A stretch of DNA of 64,000 bases, taken from positions 1 to 64,000 of the forward strand of contig URZI01000006.1 in NCBI GenBank assembly GCA_900552385.1, in the 5' to 3' direction. Of the stretch, positions 1-8,829 are shown one piece after another (position 1 is the stretch's first letter; each line of letters opens with the position of its first letter). Origin of the DNA: an uncultured Collinsella sp. GTDB taxonomy: Bacteria > Actinomycetota > Coriobacteriia > Coriobacteriales > Coriobacteriaceae. Position numbers and translations under genes: made by a program. Below the pieces are notes generated by a model, which saw nothing but the letters and a program-made list of their open reading frames with translations, had not been told where the DNA came from and did not search any database.

Positions 1-1802
1 TCGTATGTATCGAGGTATTCCTGCTTGAGCGTCTGCGAGGACGACTTGATCTTTTCCACGAGCGTGCCGGCTTCGATGAAGTAGAACGAGTCGGTGAGGT
101 CTGCCAGGTCGTCGAGTAGATGGCTTGAAATGAGCACGCTGCGTCCCCGCGCCACCTCGCTGCGCATCGCGTCGCAGGAGGTTTTCCGCTTTCCCGGATC
201 GAGGCCGTTCAGCGGTTCATCGAGGATGAGGTACGGGCAACCGGTCGATATCGCCATGGCAAGCTTTACCTGCTGCTTCATTCCTGTCGAGAGTTTACGG
301 GTCGGCTTGTCGAGATATGGGGAGATTCCGAGGGAGTCGCAGAGCGAGTCGATGTCGGCGGCCGATTTCCACGCCTCCCTAACGAAAGAGAGGTGCTCGA
401 GGGCCGATAGCGTGGGGTAGAGATCCGCGCCGCCCGAAGAGCTCAGGTAGACGAGTTCTGCGAATTCGGCTGATCGGCGTTGGCTGATTCCGTCTGCCGC
501 CAGGCTTCCCGAGCGGATGCGGGTGGGAAATTGGCCCGACAGCGCTTCAAGAAGGGTGGTTTTCCCCGAGCCGTTGGGGGCAATGAGGCCCGCCGCCGTT
601 CCCGGGCCCAAGGAAAGCGATCCGATCGAAAGTATCGTCGTGCTCCCGTATCCCACGCTCGCGTCCAGAAGCTCGAGCCCATGGTGCTTTTTCGCGGGTC
701 CAGACTGTTTGGGCGAACGTGTCGCAACGGCGCCGACCGCAAAAAGGACCGCGACGTATACCAGGGCCACGGCAAGCATCGATGCTCTGCCTGAACCGGA
801 GCCAATGAATTCCGTCGGGAAGCATCCCACGTAACCCGTTGCCTCGATAGGCGAGAACACGGCCAGCGGCAGGAGCTCGAGCGCGGCGTTATGCCCCAGT
901 GCCGAATCGGACAGTAACGGGAATGCCGGGGCCGCGACAAGCAGCGCGGAGGCAAGGGGGCCCGCGAAGACGCGCCTCGTTGCGGTCGATAGGACGGCGG
1001 AGCAAACGGATATCAAGGTTCCGCCCGCAAGCAGCGCGAGAAGCAGGGTCGTGAAGACGTCTCCCGCGGTCGTGGTGGCAAGCGCGCCGTCATGGAAGAA
1101 GGCGATCGGGTACCCAATTTGCCCGAAGCCGTTTAGGGCCAAGGCGCAAATGCCCCCGGGTGCGAGGCCGGCGAGGAGCATCGCGGTCCCCGCGGCGATT
1201 ATCGAAAACACGGTCTGGATAAGGCGCCGGAATTTGGGCACGGGCGCCTTCGCCGCCAGGGTCGCAGGCCTTGTGGCCCCGAGCACGAGTATCGACGAGA
1301 GAAGGAAGGGGATGAAGGGAAGGAAAGACGGCGCCGTGGCAATGGCGTAAGGCAGGAAGGAAAGGAACGGCAGGTCGTTTGCGGAGGCCGGGATATCCGT
1401 GATGCCGGAGCTGCTCAGGGCACGGCAATATGCGAGCTCCGCGTCATTGGTCTCTCGGTCTCCCACGATGGACCCGGATTGGAAGCCTTCGCCCATGAGC
1501 GCGTAGTAGCTCTCGGCAGAATCGAGAAAGGCGGCGTCGGTTTGAGCGGCAAGGGCGGCGTTCGCGTATCTTGCAAGCTCCGCGTCATTTTGCTGCTCTG
1601 GAGATAGGTCTGTGCCGCTGGCCTGGGGCGCGCGCGTATTGAATGCGTCGACAAAGCCCTGCATGCCCTGTTTCATAAAGAAGGGCCCGTAGATGGGTGA
1701 ATTGAACGCAATGGGGACGGAAAAGGCTGCAGCGAGAACGAGCGTAGAGATCCATACGGCCCTGTCTCTTAGGATTAGTTTGAGAAGAAGTCGACAGTAC
1801 AT
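1..1802 (-). CDS. ABC-2 type transporter, permease-ATPase fusion (3' end cut by window edge)
   Basis: Reading the minus strand from an ATG at 1802 gives an uninterrupted frame of about 600 codons that leaves the window at position 1. The first ~375 residues are a membrane domain with hydrophobic stretches near residues 10-30 and in several blocks from about 165 to 360. The rest is an ABC ATPase: Walker A GLIAPNGSGKTT from about residue 405, signature LSTGMKQQ near 505, Walker B LILDEP near 525 and the H-loop SSH near 560. The usual Q-loop glutamine is not seen. The membrane part resembles the second half of the permease at 2703-4919 (shared YPIA-type motif), so this is probably a half-transporter that dimerises to export an unknown substrate. 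TMD-then-NBD fusion is unusual for the ABC-2 superfamily. The frame was translated codon by codon and ends with the two leftover bases expected. Confidence 0.8.
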   Translation of the reverse strand, partial: MYCRLLLKLILRDRAVWISTLVLAAAFSVPIAFNSPIYGPFFMKQGMQGFVDAFNTRAPQASGTDLSPEQQNDAELARYANAALAAQTDAAFLDSAESYYALMGEGFQSGSIVGDRETNDAELAYCRALSSSGITDIPASANDLPFLSFLPYAIATAPSFLPFIPFLLSSILVLGATRPATLAAKAPVPKFRRLIQTVFSIIAAGTAMLLAGLAPGGICALALNGFGQIGYPIAFFHDGALATTTAGDVFTTLLLALLAGGTLISVCSAVLSTATRRVFAGPLASALLVAAPAFPLLSDSALGHNAALELLPLAVFSPIEATGYVGCFPTEFIGSGSGRASMLAVALVYVAVLFAVGAVATRSPKQSGPAKKHHGLELLDASVGYGSTTILSIGSLSLGPGTAAGLIAPNGSGKTTLLEALSGQFPTRIRSGSLAADGISQRRSAEFAELVYLSSSGGADLYPTLSALEHLSFVREAWKSAADIDSLCDSLGISPYLDKPTRKLSTGMKQQVKLAMAISTGCPYLILDEPLNGLDPGKRKTSCDAMRSEVARGRSVLISSHLLDDLADLTDSFYFIEAGTLVEKIKSSSQTLKQEYLDTY

Positions 1803-1956
1803 TTGGAAGCACCTACGTTCCTCAAAGAATTGTTAGATTAAAAGTAACAGACCGGATGAAGATACGTGCGACGGGGGGCGAGGCGAATGGCTGAGCGGTA
1901 TCGATATGCGGGTTCAACGGTATCACATTGGCCACATAGATTTTTAACTTGCATTT

Positions 1957-2706
1957 CTACCCGCCCTTTTCGTAGAGTCGCCGATACGTGCTTAGCGCAC
2001 CCTCGGCGCGTCCGGCAGGCTTTGCGAAATGGGATCCAGGAGACTTCGGCGCAGCATCATCTTGCGGAACGCTTCTAATGAGCCTCCCATCCTTCAAAAA
2101 CAGAATCTCATCGCACAGCCTATCGACCGAATCCAAGATGTGGGATGACATGATGATGCACGTACCAGAATCGGCCAGCTTCCTGAGAATCTCGGAATGC
2201 AAGTCCACCCTGCTGGGGTCGAGCGCGTTCATGGGCTCATCTAATAGAAGGTACCGCGCGCCCGTCGCATACGCAATCGCCAGGGTAAGCTGCTGCTTCA
2301 TGCCCTGGCTCAGAGTGCGGATCCTCATCTTCGCGAACTCGCCTATCTGCGTTTGTTCCACTATCTCTTCGATATCGCGAGCATGCGGCCACATATCGCA
2401 AACCATCTTGAGGTGATCTTCCGCACGCAATCCGGGATACAGCAGCGTCCCCTCACCAGGTGCATAGAAGATCATAGAACGGACCTCTCTCGCACCCGTA
2501 CCCTGCACCTCATCCAGAACGATGCTCCCGTCCACGCGAGGACCCGGCAAACCTGCCATCGCACGCAGCAACGTCGTCTTTCCATGCCCGTTCGGAGCGA
2601 CGAGACCGTAGACCGTACCCGGGGCAAACTCAGCGTTCACCGAATCTACGAGCACCTTCTTTCCATAAGAGATCGTCAGCGTTTGAAGGTCAATCATCGA
2701 GATCAT
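1957..2706 (-). CDS. ABC transporter ATP-binding protein
   Basis: A 249-residue stand-alone ABC ATPase that should energise the permease encoded just upstream. Walker A is APNGHGKTT near residues 37-45, the signature LSQGMKQQ at 132-139, Walker B LLLDEPMNALDP at 153-164 and the H-loop MSSH lies in the last third. As in the fused protein at 1-1802, the Q-loop region (YAPGEGTLLYPG) has no obvious glutamine, which marks the two as relatives. Its start codon overlaps the stop of the permease gene (ATGA, 2703-2706), so the two are translationally coupled. A second in-frame ATG three codons in is an alternative start. The substrate cannot be told from sequence. Confidence 0.9.
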   Translation of the reverse strand: MISMIDLQTLTISYGKKVLVDSVNAEFAPGTVYGLVAPNGHGKTTLLRAMAGLPGPRVDGSIVLDEVQGTGAREVRSMIFYAPGEGTLLYPGLRAEDHLKMVCDMWPHARDIEEIVEQTQIGEFAKMRIRTLSQGMKQQLTLAIAYATGARYLLLDEPMNALDPSRVDLHSEILRKLADSGTCIIMSSHILDSVDRLCDEILFLKDGRLIRSVPQDDAAPKSPGSHFAKPAGRAEGALSTYRRLYEKGG

Positions 2707-4919
2707 CCCCTTTCGATCTTTGGAACACTCAGGCGCACCATCAACGGAGATACGGCGCCCAAGACCACCAGCAGAGCGCCCGATGCGCCGACGACCTCTC
2801 CAAAAGGCATCGCGTTCGTCCCTCGCCCAAGGAACCCAATCGTCCCCACCTGGGAAGCGGGATCAAACGAGGCGAATGGAGCCAGCAGCGCGACGCCCAT
2901 GCCCACGCTTTCAACATGAGCGCTCAACGAACCCAACACCAAGAGAACCGCGCAAACCATTCCGGTGACAACGGGGTTGCGGCTAATCGCTGCTGTCAAC
3001 GCAGCGACGACGGAAATCACGCCGTATGCCATGACCAGCAACGGAATACTGCACAACACCGCCTCCCCCACCATGGACGTTGTCGAAGCTCCCGCCCGAA
3101 TGAGAGCGATGGGATACTCCGATCCACCCGCACCGTTCTTAATCACGGACACAACGACAGCGGGAACCATCGACACCAAAAGCAGCACCAAGCCAAGCAG
3201 GAGAGCCAGCGCAACAGCCGTCAGAAAACGCACATGCGCTGTTGCGGGGATCTGGAGAACCAGAAGGGAACGACACTGCAGGTGGGTGCACGCGAGCGAT
3301 GTGACAACCACGGGCAACAGCAAAAATAAGGAGGGAAGCGCTGCCTGGAGATACGAAAGGAGGATTAATGGGGGCATCTTCGTACTTAACTCGTAAACCT
3401 TGGGGTCCGGCAAGCTCGCGATCGACTCAAGCAGAAGGGCGCGCGCCTCCGCACGAGAAGGAGTCTCCGGCTCGATTCCGATCGATTGCAGGAGAGTCGC
3501 ATCTGCCGCGCCCAGCTCACCTCGAGCGCGCTCGTACGTCGCAAGGCTTCGAAACCCCTCCGCAGGCATAGGCGCGTACACGAAACCCGAAAGAGCATCC
3601 CGCATGTCTTCCAGGGCCGCTTTGCCCTCGACGTCCATATTCGCAGCGTTCTGCTCTAGATACCGATCTATTGAACGGAGCTCCCCATCCCTATACCGAA
3701 CAGCGGAAACGTTATCAGCGTCAGGAAACATCTCGACCAGAGCCGGGGCCAGCATCGTCGTCGACATTGCAATCGCGCATACGGCGAGGGTAGGAGAACG
3801 CAGGAGCAGTTTCCCCATCGTTCTTACGTATGCAACGGCGGAGGCACAAGCGCTCGAACGAGTTGCCGTTCTCGATGCAGTGAAGGAACCTCTCTCAAGA
3901 CAAATCGGGGATATCGGGCACGCGCAGCCGCTCTTTCCAGCAACGCAAAGCAGGCTAATTGCCAGCACCTCGATCCCGATTGCGCATACGAGGGCAATCG
4001 CGCCACGCTCGAAGCAAAGTCCAGGCAGATTCACTATCTGCGTTGTCGGGTACGGGCTATAGGCGCCGACGGTCAACTCAGTGTTCGCATACGTAAGGGG
4101 ATTCAACAGGGCGAACTCACGTAAAGCGATGGATCTTCCGTAATACCCGGGAACCATCGTCACCCCCATCAGGGCACATACGAACACGATTCCAAGCGTA
4201 GGGTTATTGGCAATCTTCACGGCAAGGTGAACGACAAGCGAGATGAACGCTGCCACCAAGAATTGCAAGATGGCCGTCTGCGCGAACACCAGCCAAGCCG
4301 GTTTGATAACCGGAGTCGCATATTGAATGTAGCCTATCGGATAGAACGGCGAGCCCGGGCCATTCTTCACAAGCGCGGCGATTATCCCTGGAAGATTGAT
4401 GGCGAGGACGGCAAGCATTGCAAAAACACTCGCCCATACGCTCGATGCAACAAGTCTACCCAGCTCGCCCATCGGTGCCTGGATGATGAGCTTTTCACGT
4501 TTGTTAAGACGCGCGGCAAGGAACGAGACGGCAACGGCCGTTGCGACCCATAGCAAGTACTCCTTCGATCCGTCATAATAGGTGTACTCTCCATCCGATA
4601 TCTGCAGAAACGGAAGTAGGGGAGAGAGCGGTGCCAAGATAAGACGTCCCGCGGCAAGAGGGTACAGAAGCGCGGGCATGCTTGATGAAGAGGTATAGAC
4701 ACCGTCCTCCCCCGCATTCACAAGCGCATCCGCATAGGATGCTGACAATTCCTGCTCAACACGGGTTATTCCCGACTCGAGGTATTCGACCCGTCCGTCG
4801 ATGCCAGCCGCGCTCCTGAAGACGGGCAGAGCACAAAGAACCATCAACGCAACAACGACAACACAGAGCGACCTGGAGGAGAGAAGCGACCTAAAGATTG
4901 CCTTCGAGATTTTGAGCAT
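2703..4919 (-). CDS. Large ABC-2 type permease with two homologous halves
   Basis: A 738-residue membrane protein read from the ATG at 4919; an in-frame GTG at 4928 is an alternative and neither has a strong ribosome binding site. Each half has an N-terminal membrane anchor, a long hydrophilic stretch and a cluster of about five membrane segments. Both halves carry a related motif before a helix (KNGPGSPFYPIG in the first, KNGAGGSEYPIA in the second), so the gene looks like an internal duplication that puts a two-subunit permease on one chain. The ATPase at 1957-2706 is co-transcribed and overlaps by 4 bp. No substrate is evident; small-molecule or peptide export is a guess from the family. 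Confidence 0.75.
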   Translation of the reverse strand: MLKISKAIFRSLLSSRSLCVVVVALMVLCALPVFRSAAGIDGRVEYLESGITRVEQELSASYADALVNAGEDGVYTSSSSMPALLYPLAAGRLILAPLSPLLPFLQISDGEYTYYDGSKEYLLWVATAVAVSFLAARLNKREKLIIQAPMGELGRLVASSVWASVFAMLAVLAINLPGIIAALVKNGPGSPFYPIGYIQYATPVIKPAWLVFAQTAILQFLVAAFISLVVHLAVKIANNPTLGIVFVCALMGVTMVPGYYGRSIALREFALLNPLTYANTELTVGAYSPYPTTQIVNLPGLCFERGAIALVCAIGIEVLAISLLCVAGKSGCACPISPICLERGSFTASRTATRSSACASAVAYVRTMGKLLLRSPTLAVCAIAMSTTMLAPALVEMFPDADNVSAVRYRDGELRSIDRYLEQNAANMDVEGKAALEDMRDALSGFVYAPMPAEGFRSLATYERARGELGAADATLLQSIGIEPETPSRAEARALLLESIASLPDPKVYELSTKMPPLILLSYLQAALPSLFLLLPVVVTSLACTHLQCRSLLVLQIPATAHVRFLTAVALALLLGLVLLLVSMVPAVVVSVIKNGAGGSEYPIALIRAGASTTSMVGEAVLCSIPLLVMAYGVISVVAALTAAISRNPVVTGMVCAVLLVLGSLSAHVESVGMGVALLAPFASFDPASQVGTIGFLGRGTNAMPFGEVVGASGALLVVLGAVSPLMVRLSVPKIERG

Positions 4920-5008
4920 ACGTATCACCAGCTCGTTTCAACACGATTCAGCTCGATGCGCGGGGTTACGATTGCAGCATGCTGTGATTACTTGCCGGCA
5001 AAGTCAAT

Positions 5009-5027
5009 TTAACATAAACTGTTAAAA
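5009..5027. promoter_or_regulatory. Putative operator, inverted repeat TTTAACA-N5-TGTTAAA
   Basis: A perfect 7-bp inverted repeat separated by 5 bp lies in the divergent gap between the permease (start 4919, minus) and the DUF2975 gene (start 5064, plus). The HTH protein encoded at 5586 is the obvious candidate to bind it. Assignment is inference. Confidence 0.45.
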
Positions 5028-5063
5028 AGTAACCTGAGTTTTTTAAATTCTTCGGAGGTTATT

Positions 5064-5576
5064 ATGAGTTCCGACAATCGCACTCCCCGGCTTCATTCCT
5101 TCCGCATCGCATGTGCGATAGCCTCTGCGACCCTTTGCGCCACCGCCATCGCACAAGTGGCGTTCTCCTTAAAGCCAGCAATCGAAGTGCTCGACAACCC
5201 TGTAATTGCAGACTCCCCCGCGTATCCAGCCCTTGCGATCTCGACATTGGTCCCTGCCGTCATCGGTATCGCTACGACCATCCTCAGCGCCGTTCTCGTG
5301 TGGACGATCAAGAGCGGAGACCCCTTCAAGAAAGGGTCTGCGACATGCTTGAAGGTGCTCGGCATTCTCTTCGTTGTTCAAGCTGCCACCAGCCTCTACG
5401 CCGGCTCACTCAAAACCTCCGTTTCGATGTTTGGCGGCGAGGGGGCCGTCGGCGCCCAAGAGATCGCTTCATCATTCGATTGGACCTCTCTGGTTCTCGG
5501 CATCGTCCTGTTCATGCTTTCCCAGCTCTTCTTGTACGCCCGAGAGCTGTACCTCGACTCCGACGAGATTGCGTAA
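5064..5576 (+). CDS. DUF2975-like membrane protein
   Basis: A 170-residue protein with four predicted membrane segments (about residues 10-35, 55-80, 95-115 and 135-160). It starts at an ATG preceded by a strong GGAGG. Size, topology and position directly before a small YozG-type HTH gene match the DUF2975/HTH pairs common in Firmicutes and Actinobacteria, whose role is not established. Only 9 bp separate it from the HTH gene, so they form one operon, divergent from the ABC permease/ATPase operon. Confidence 0.65.
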   Translation: MSSDNRTPRLHSFRIACAIASATLCATAIAQVAFSLKPAIEVLDNPVIADSPAYPALAISTLVPAVIGIATTILSAVLVWTIKSGDPFKKGSATCLKVLGILFVVQAATSLYAGSLKTSVSMFGGEGAVGAQEIASSFDWTSLVLGIVLFMLSQLFLYARELYLDSDEIA

Positions 5577-5585
5577 GGAAACGCC

Positions 5586-5837
5586 ATGCCCGTAATTGTT
5601 CGCCTCGACAAGATCATGGCCGAGCGAAAGATTTCCTCGAACGAACTTGCCGAAAGGATTGGAACCACGCCCGTGAACCTGTCCCGTATTAAAAAAGGGC
5701 ATATTCGCGGCATTCGCTTCAACACACTCGAGCAGCTATGCCTCGCCCTTCGTTGCCAACCCGGAGACCTTCTCGAAGTCATGAGCGAAGAGGATGCCCG
5801 AAAGGAGTTCGGACTCGATTGGTCCGCCGAGGATTAG
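5586..5837 (+). CDS. Small Cro/C1-type HTH regulator (YozG-like)
   Basis: An 83-residue protein that is almost entirely a helix-turn-helix domain: a first helix ending MAERKIS, then the core SNELAERIGTTPVNLSRIKKG around residues 17-37, then an EQLCLALRCQPGDLLE tail typical of the family. Such proteins pair with DUF2975 membrane proteins. It probably autoregulates through the palindrome at 5009-5027. Its TAG stop is immediately followed, in the same frame, by an integrase remnant, which suggests a recombination junction here. Confidence 0.85.
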   Translation: MPVIVRLDKIMAERKISSNELAERIGTTPVNLSRIKKGHIRGIRFNTLEQLCLALRCQPGDLLEVMSEEDARKEFGLDWSAED

Positions 5838-6563
5838 AGGGCGGTCGTACTCGCCCTGCACACGGGGATGCGAATCGGCGAGGTCTGCGGCCTTCGGTGG
5901 TGCGATGTGGATTTCGAGACGGGCCTGATCTCGATCAGACACTCGGTGGCGTACGCGAAGGGAATGGGTTCGTTCATCAAGGACACCAAGACCCATGACG
6001 CCAGGGGTATCCCCATCGACCCGGTCGGCCTACTCCCCTTCCTGAAGGAGACCCACGAGATCGACTGCGGAAAGCTGCGCTTGCGCGGCCTTACCGGGGC
6101 GGTCGAGATCGGGGACTGCTACATCCTGTCGGAGCCGGGCGCGACCTTCGCGACGACAAGCTATATCCGCAGGGCGTTCAAGACGTTCTCGGAGACCAAC
6201 GGCCTCATGGGCACCAACGACGAGCTGATCACGTTCCACGGCCTTCGCCACACGTTCGCAACGCAGTGGATCCGCCAAGGCGGCGATATCAAGGCGCTCC
6301 AATCGATCCTCGGCCACAAGAACGCCATGGCGACGCTCAACGTCTACGCCGACATCGAGCCCATCTCCAAAATCCATAACATGCTGCGCGCCACGCCGTG
6401 CCTTTGGCGCGGGCACCTCGGGCCGAGGGTCGATCCGGGTCCCATGTTCCAACAGAGGATCCAGGAGTCCATCGAGACGCTCCAGGCGTTCGGCTACGGC
6501 ATCACCGAGCCGGACGACCGAAATATCGCCATACGCGACGTGAAGACGAACAGTTGGCTCTAG
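5838..6563 (+). pseudogene. Tyrosine recombinase/integrase, N-terminally truncated
   Basis: The frame following the HTH stop codon encodes a full catalytic domain of a phage-type tyrosine integrase with no core-binding domain and no credible start. Visible active-site elements are the first arginine (TGMRIGEVCGL, around 5862-5895), the HGLRHTF box, the LGHKN box and the nucleophile region LNVYAD. About 60 residues beyond the domain read into unrelated sequence. It is most likely the decayed 3' part of an integrase left by a mobile element. An internal ATG at 5868 could give a 231-aa product, but that would lack the DNA-binding N-terminus. Confidence 0.75.
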
Positions 6564-6959
6564 CTCACCGAGTACGCGGCAGTGCTGGGCCCATCCCAAC
6601 TGAGGTCACGGTGGTCCGATAGAGGCGCCGCCCGCGGCATGCGCCGCGGAGCGGTATCCCCTACCGAAGGGCGGGGATGCCCTCCGCTTCCAGTTCGGAA
6701 TCAGCCGTCGGAGGCGTTCGGCTGACTGCGGGAACGGCCTGTCCGCTCAATGTGTTCGGCTGAGATCGGAAATCAACCCAACACGAGCCGGACACGCGCC
6801 AGACGGCTCTTCCCCGTACGGCCTTCCCCCTTACGCTCATGTTGCAGGCATGTAACGCCGCAGCGAGCGCGCCTTTTTTGCGCCAGACAGGTACAATGAT
6901 GAACACTGTACCGTAGCGGAGCGCCCCGCGCGCGCCGCAACCACGCGAAAGGGTTTCCC
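6564..6959. other. Intergenic region between integrase remnant and ACT gene
   Basis: About 400 bp without a convincing gene. It holds GC-rich short repeats of the type CGGCTGA/TCGGAATCA around 6690-6770, and a GGTACA-N11-TGTACC inverted repeat at 6890-6912 just upstream of the ACT-domain gene, which could be an operator. No tRNA or attachment site could be recognised. Confidence 0.4.
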
Positions 6960-7247
6960 ATGGCCGAGATCTCGTCCTCCCGTATCGTCATCACCGTCCT
7001 TGGCAAGAACCGCCCCGGCATCGTCGCCGGCGTCACCCGCGTTCTGGGCGAGGCCAACGTCGACATCCGCGACATCACGCAGTCCATTATCGAGGACATC
7101 TTCACCATGACCATGCTGGCCGACACCGCCGAGTCCAAGCTCGACTTCGCCGAGCTGCAGAAGGCCCTGGCCGAGGCCGGCGAGCTTTCGGGCGTCAACG
7201 TGTCCATCCAGCGCGAGGACGTCTTTAACTTTATGTACCGCCTGTAG
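6960..7247 (+). CDS. ACT domain protein (UPF0237 family)
   Basis: A 95-residue single ACT domain opening with the characteristic IVITVLGKNRPGIVAGVT, a ligand-binding loop where amino acids bind in this family. It is a small regulatory subunit or sensor like GcvR-type proteins; its partner is unknown. A purine-rich AAAGGG lies 7 bases before the ATG. In many Gram-positives this gene precedes a PFL-like DUF711 gene, but here it is followed by citrate synthase. Confidence 0.85.
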   Translation: MAEISSSRIVITVLGKNRPGIVAGVTRVLGEANVDIRDITQSIIEDIFTMTMLADTAESKLDFAELQKALAEAGELSGVNVSIQREDVFNFMYRL

Positions 7248-7324
7248 CGAACAAGCCGCTGGGGATAGCCTGACGCGCGCATGCCCATGCAAGTCACCCC
7301 GATGCGGCCCGGAGAGGAGCGCGC

Positions 7325-8743
7325 ATGGCCTACGACGCCAAGAAAATCTATTACCGCTTCGATGACCACTTGAGCCGCCTTGTTCTGGATTACGAAGCAA
7401 GTCGCCAGATTTCGTCTGAGAGCGAAAACCTCTACCACGGCCTGCCGACCGACCCTTATGACGAGGGCCTGTTTGTCGAGCACAATGTCAAGCGCGGCCT
7501 GCGCAATGCCGACGGCTCGGGCGTGGTCGCGGGCCTCACTCGTATCTCGGATGTGCACGGCTACAACAAGGTCGACGGAAAGGTCGTGCCCGATCAGGGC
7601 AAGCTCACGCTTCGCGGCTACAGCATCGAGGATCTGGTCAACAATGCCCAGGCCGAGAATCGCTACGGCTACGAAGAAGTCGCCTATCTGCTTATCACGG
7701 GTTCGCTGCCCAACAAGGAAGAGCTCGACGGCTTCTGCGAGCGCCTAGGTGCCTTTAGACATCTGAGCGACGAGTACGTCAAAGAGTTCCCCATGACCAC
7801 GGTGTCGTCGAGCATCATGAACGTGCTCCAGCGCGCCGTGCTGCTGCTCTACGCCTTCGATGCCGAACCAGACGTGATCACGCCCGAGCACGAAATCGAC
7901 GTCGCCATTTCCATGCTCGCACGTCTCCCGCGCATCGCCGCCTTCGCACACATGGCCTCGATCGCCAAGCTTCGCGGCTCCGAGGTTCACGTGCCGCACC
8001 CCACGCCCGGTCTCTCCACCGCCGAGACCATCCTACAGGTCCTGCGCGGCGGCATGGCGTTCACCCGCGATGAGGCGATGCTGCTCGACGTTATGCTCAT
8101 GCTGCATGCCGAGCACGGCGGCGGCAACAACTCCACCTTCGCTTGCCGCGTGCTGTCCTCTTCGGCCACCGACCCGTATTCCGCCTACGCCGCGGCTATC
8201 GGCTCGCTCAAGGGCCCGCGCCACGGCGGTGCCAATGCCAAGGTCGTGTCTATGCACGAGGACATCCGCGCGCATGTTTCCAACTGGGAGGACGAGGACG
8301 AGGTCGCGGCCTACCTGGGCAAGATCCTCGACAGGCAGGCTTTCGACGGCACGGGCCTCATCTACGGTATGGGCCACGCCGTCTATACGCTCAGTGACCC
8401 GCGCGCCGAGGTGTGCCGCCGTTACGCGCGCACGCTTGCCGCCAAGAAGGACTTGGGCGAGGAGTTCGCACTCATCGAGCGCATCGAGCGCCTGGCACCG
8501 CAGGTGATGCGCGACCACGGCATGACCAAGCCCATCTGCGCCAACATCGACCTGTACACGGGCTTTATCTACAAGATGCTCGGCGTGCCCGAGACGCTCT
8601 TTACGCCGCTATTCGCCGTCGCCCGCATGGCCGGCTGGTCGGCGCACCGCATGGAAGAGCTCTTCTGCGCGCACCGTATCATCCGCCCCGCCTATCGTCC
8701 GGTGATCGAGCCGCTGGAGTACAAGCCGCTCGCCGACCGCTAG
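7325..8743 (+). CDS. gltA: Citrate synthase
   Basis: A 472-residue citrate/2-methylcitrate synthase condensing acetyl-CoA with oxaloacetate. The family active-site set is visible: LHAEHGGGNN (His at 261/264), GMGHAVYTLSDPR (His 351) and the aspartate in ANIDLYTGFIY (about 409). The protein is longer than typical type II enzymes (~430 aa) because of an N-terminal extension of about 60 residues. The ATG is preceded by GGAGAGG. It is probably monocistronic, with an intrinsic terminator at 8767-8804. It would feed glutamate synthesis rather than a full TCA cycle in an anaerobe; that is inference. Confidence 0.9.
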   Translation: MAYDAKKIYYRFDDHLSRLVLDYEASRQISSESENLYHGLPTDPYDEGLFVEHNVKRGLRNADGSGVVAGLTRISDVHGYNKVDGKVVPDQGKLTLRGYSIEDLVNNAQAENRYGYEEVAYLLITGSLPNKEELDGFCERLGAFRHLSDEYVKEFPMTTVSSSIMNVLQRAVLLLYAFDAEPDVITPEHEIDVAISMLARLPRIAAFAHMASIAKLRGSEVHVPHPTPGLSTAETILQVLRGGMAFTRDEAMLLDVMLMLHAEHGGGNNSTFACRVLSSSATDPYSAYAAAIGSLKGPRHGGANAKVVSMHEDIRAHVSNWEDEDEVAAYLGKILDRQAFDGTGLIYGMGHAVYTLSDPRAEVCRRYARTLAAKKDLGEEFALIERIERLAPQVMRDHGMTKPICANIDLYTGFIYKMLGVPETLFTPLFAVARMAGWSAHRMEELFCAHRIIRPAYRPVIEPLEYKPLADR

Positions 8744-8766
8744 GACGCGGACCGTTATAGAACTCG

Positions 8767-8804
8767 AGCGTGGTCAGGGACCCAAGCCCTCGGCCACGCT
8801 TTTT
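8767..8804 (+). terminator. Intrinsic terminator after citrate synthase
   Basis: Stem AGCGTGG/CCACGCT followed by a run of T. Confidence 0.8.
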
Positions 8805-8829
8805 ATGCCAGTAGAAAGGATCGCAACGA

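Noticed and set aside
443..955. 170-residue minus-strand frame
   Set aside because: It is in a different frame from the continuous permease-ATPase fusion, which carries all ABC motifs through this interval.
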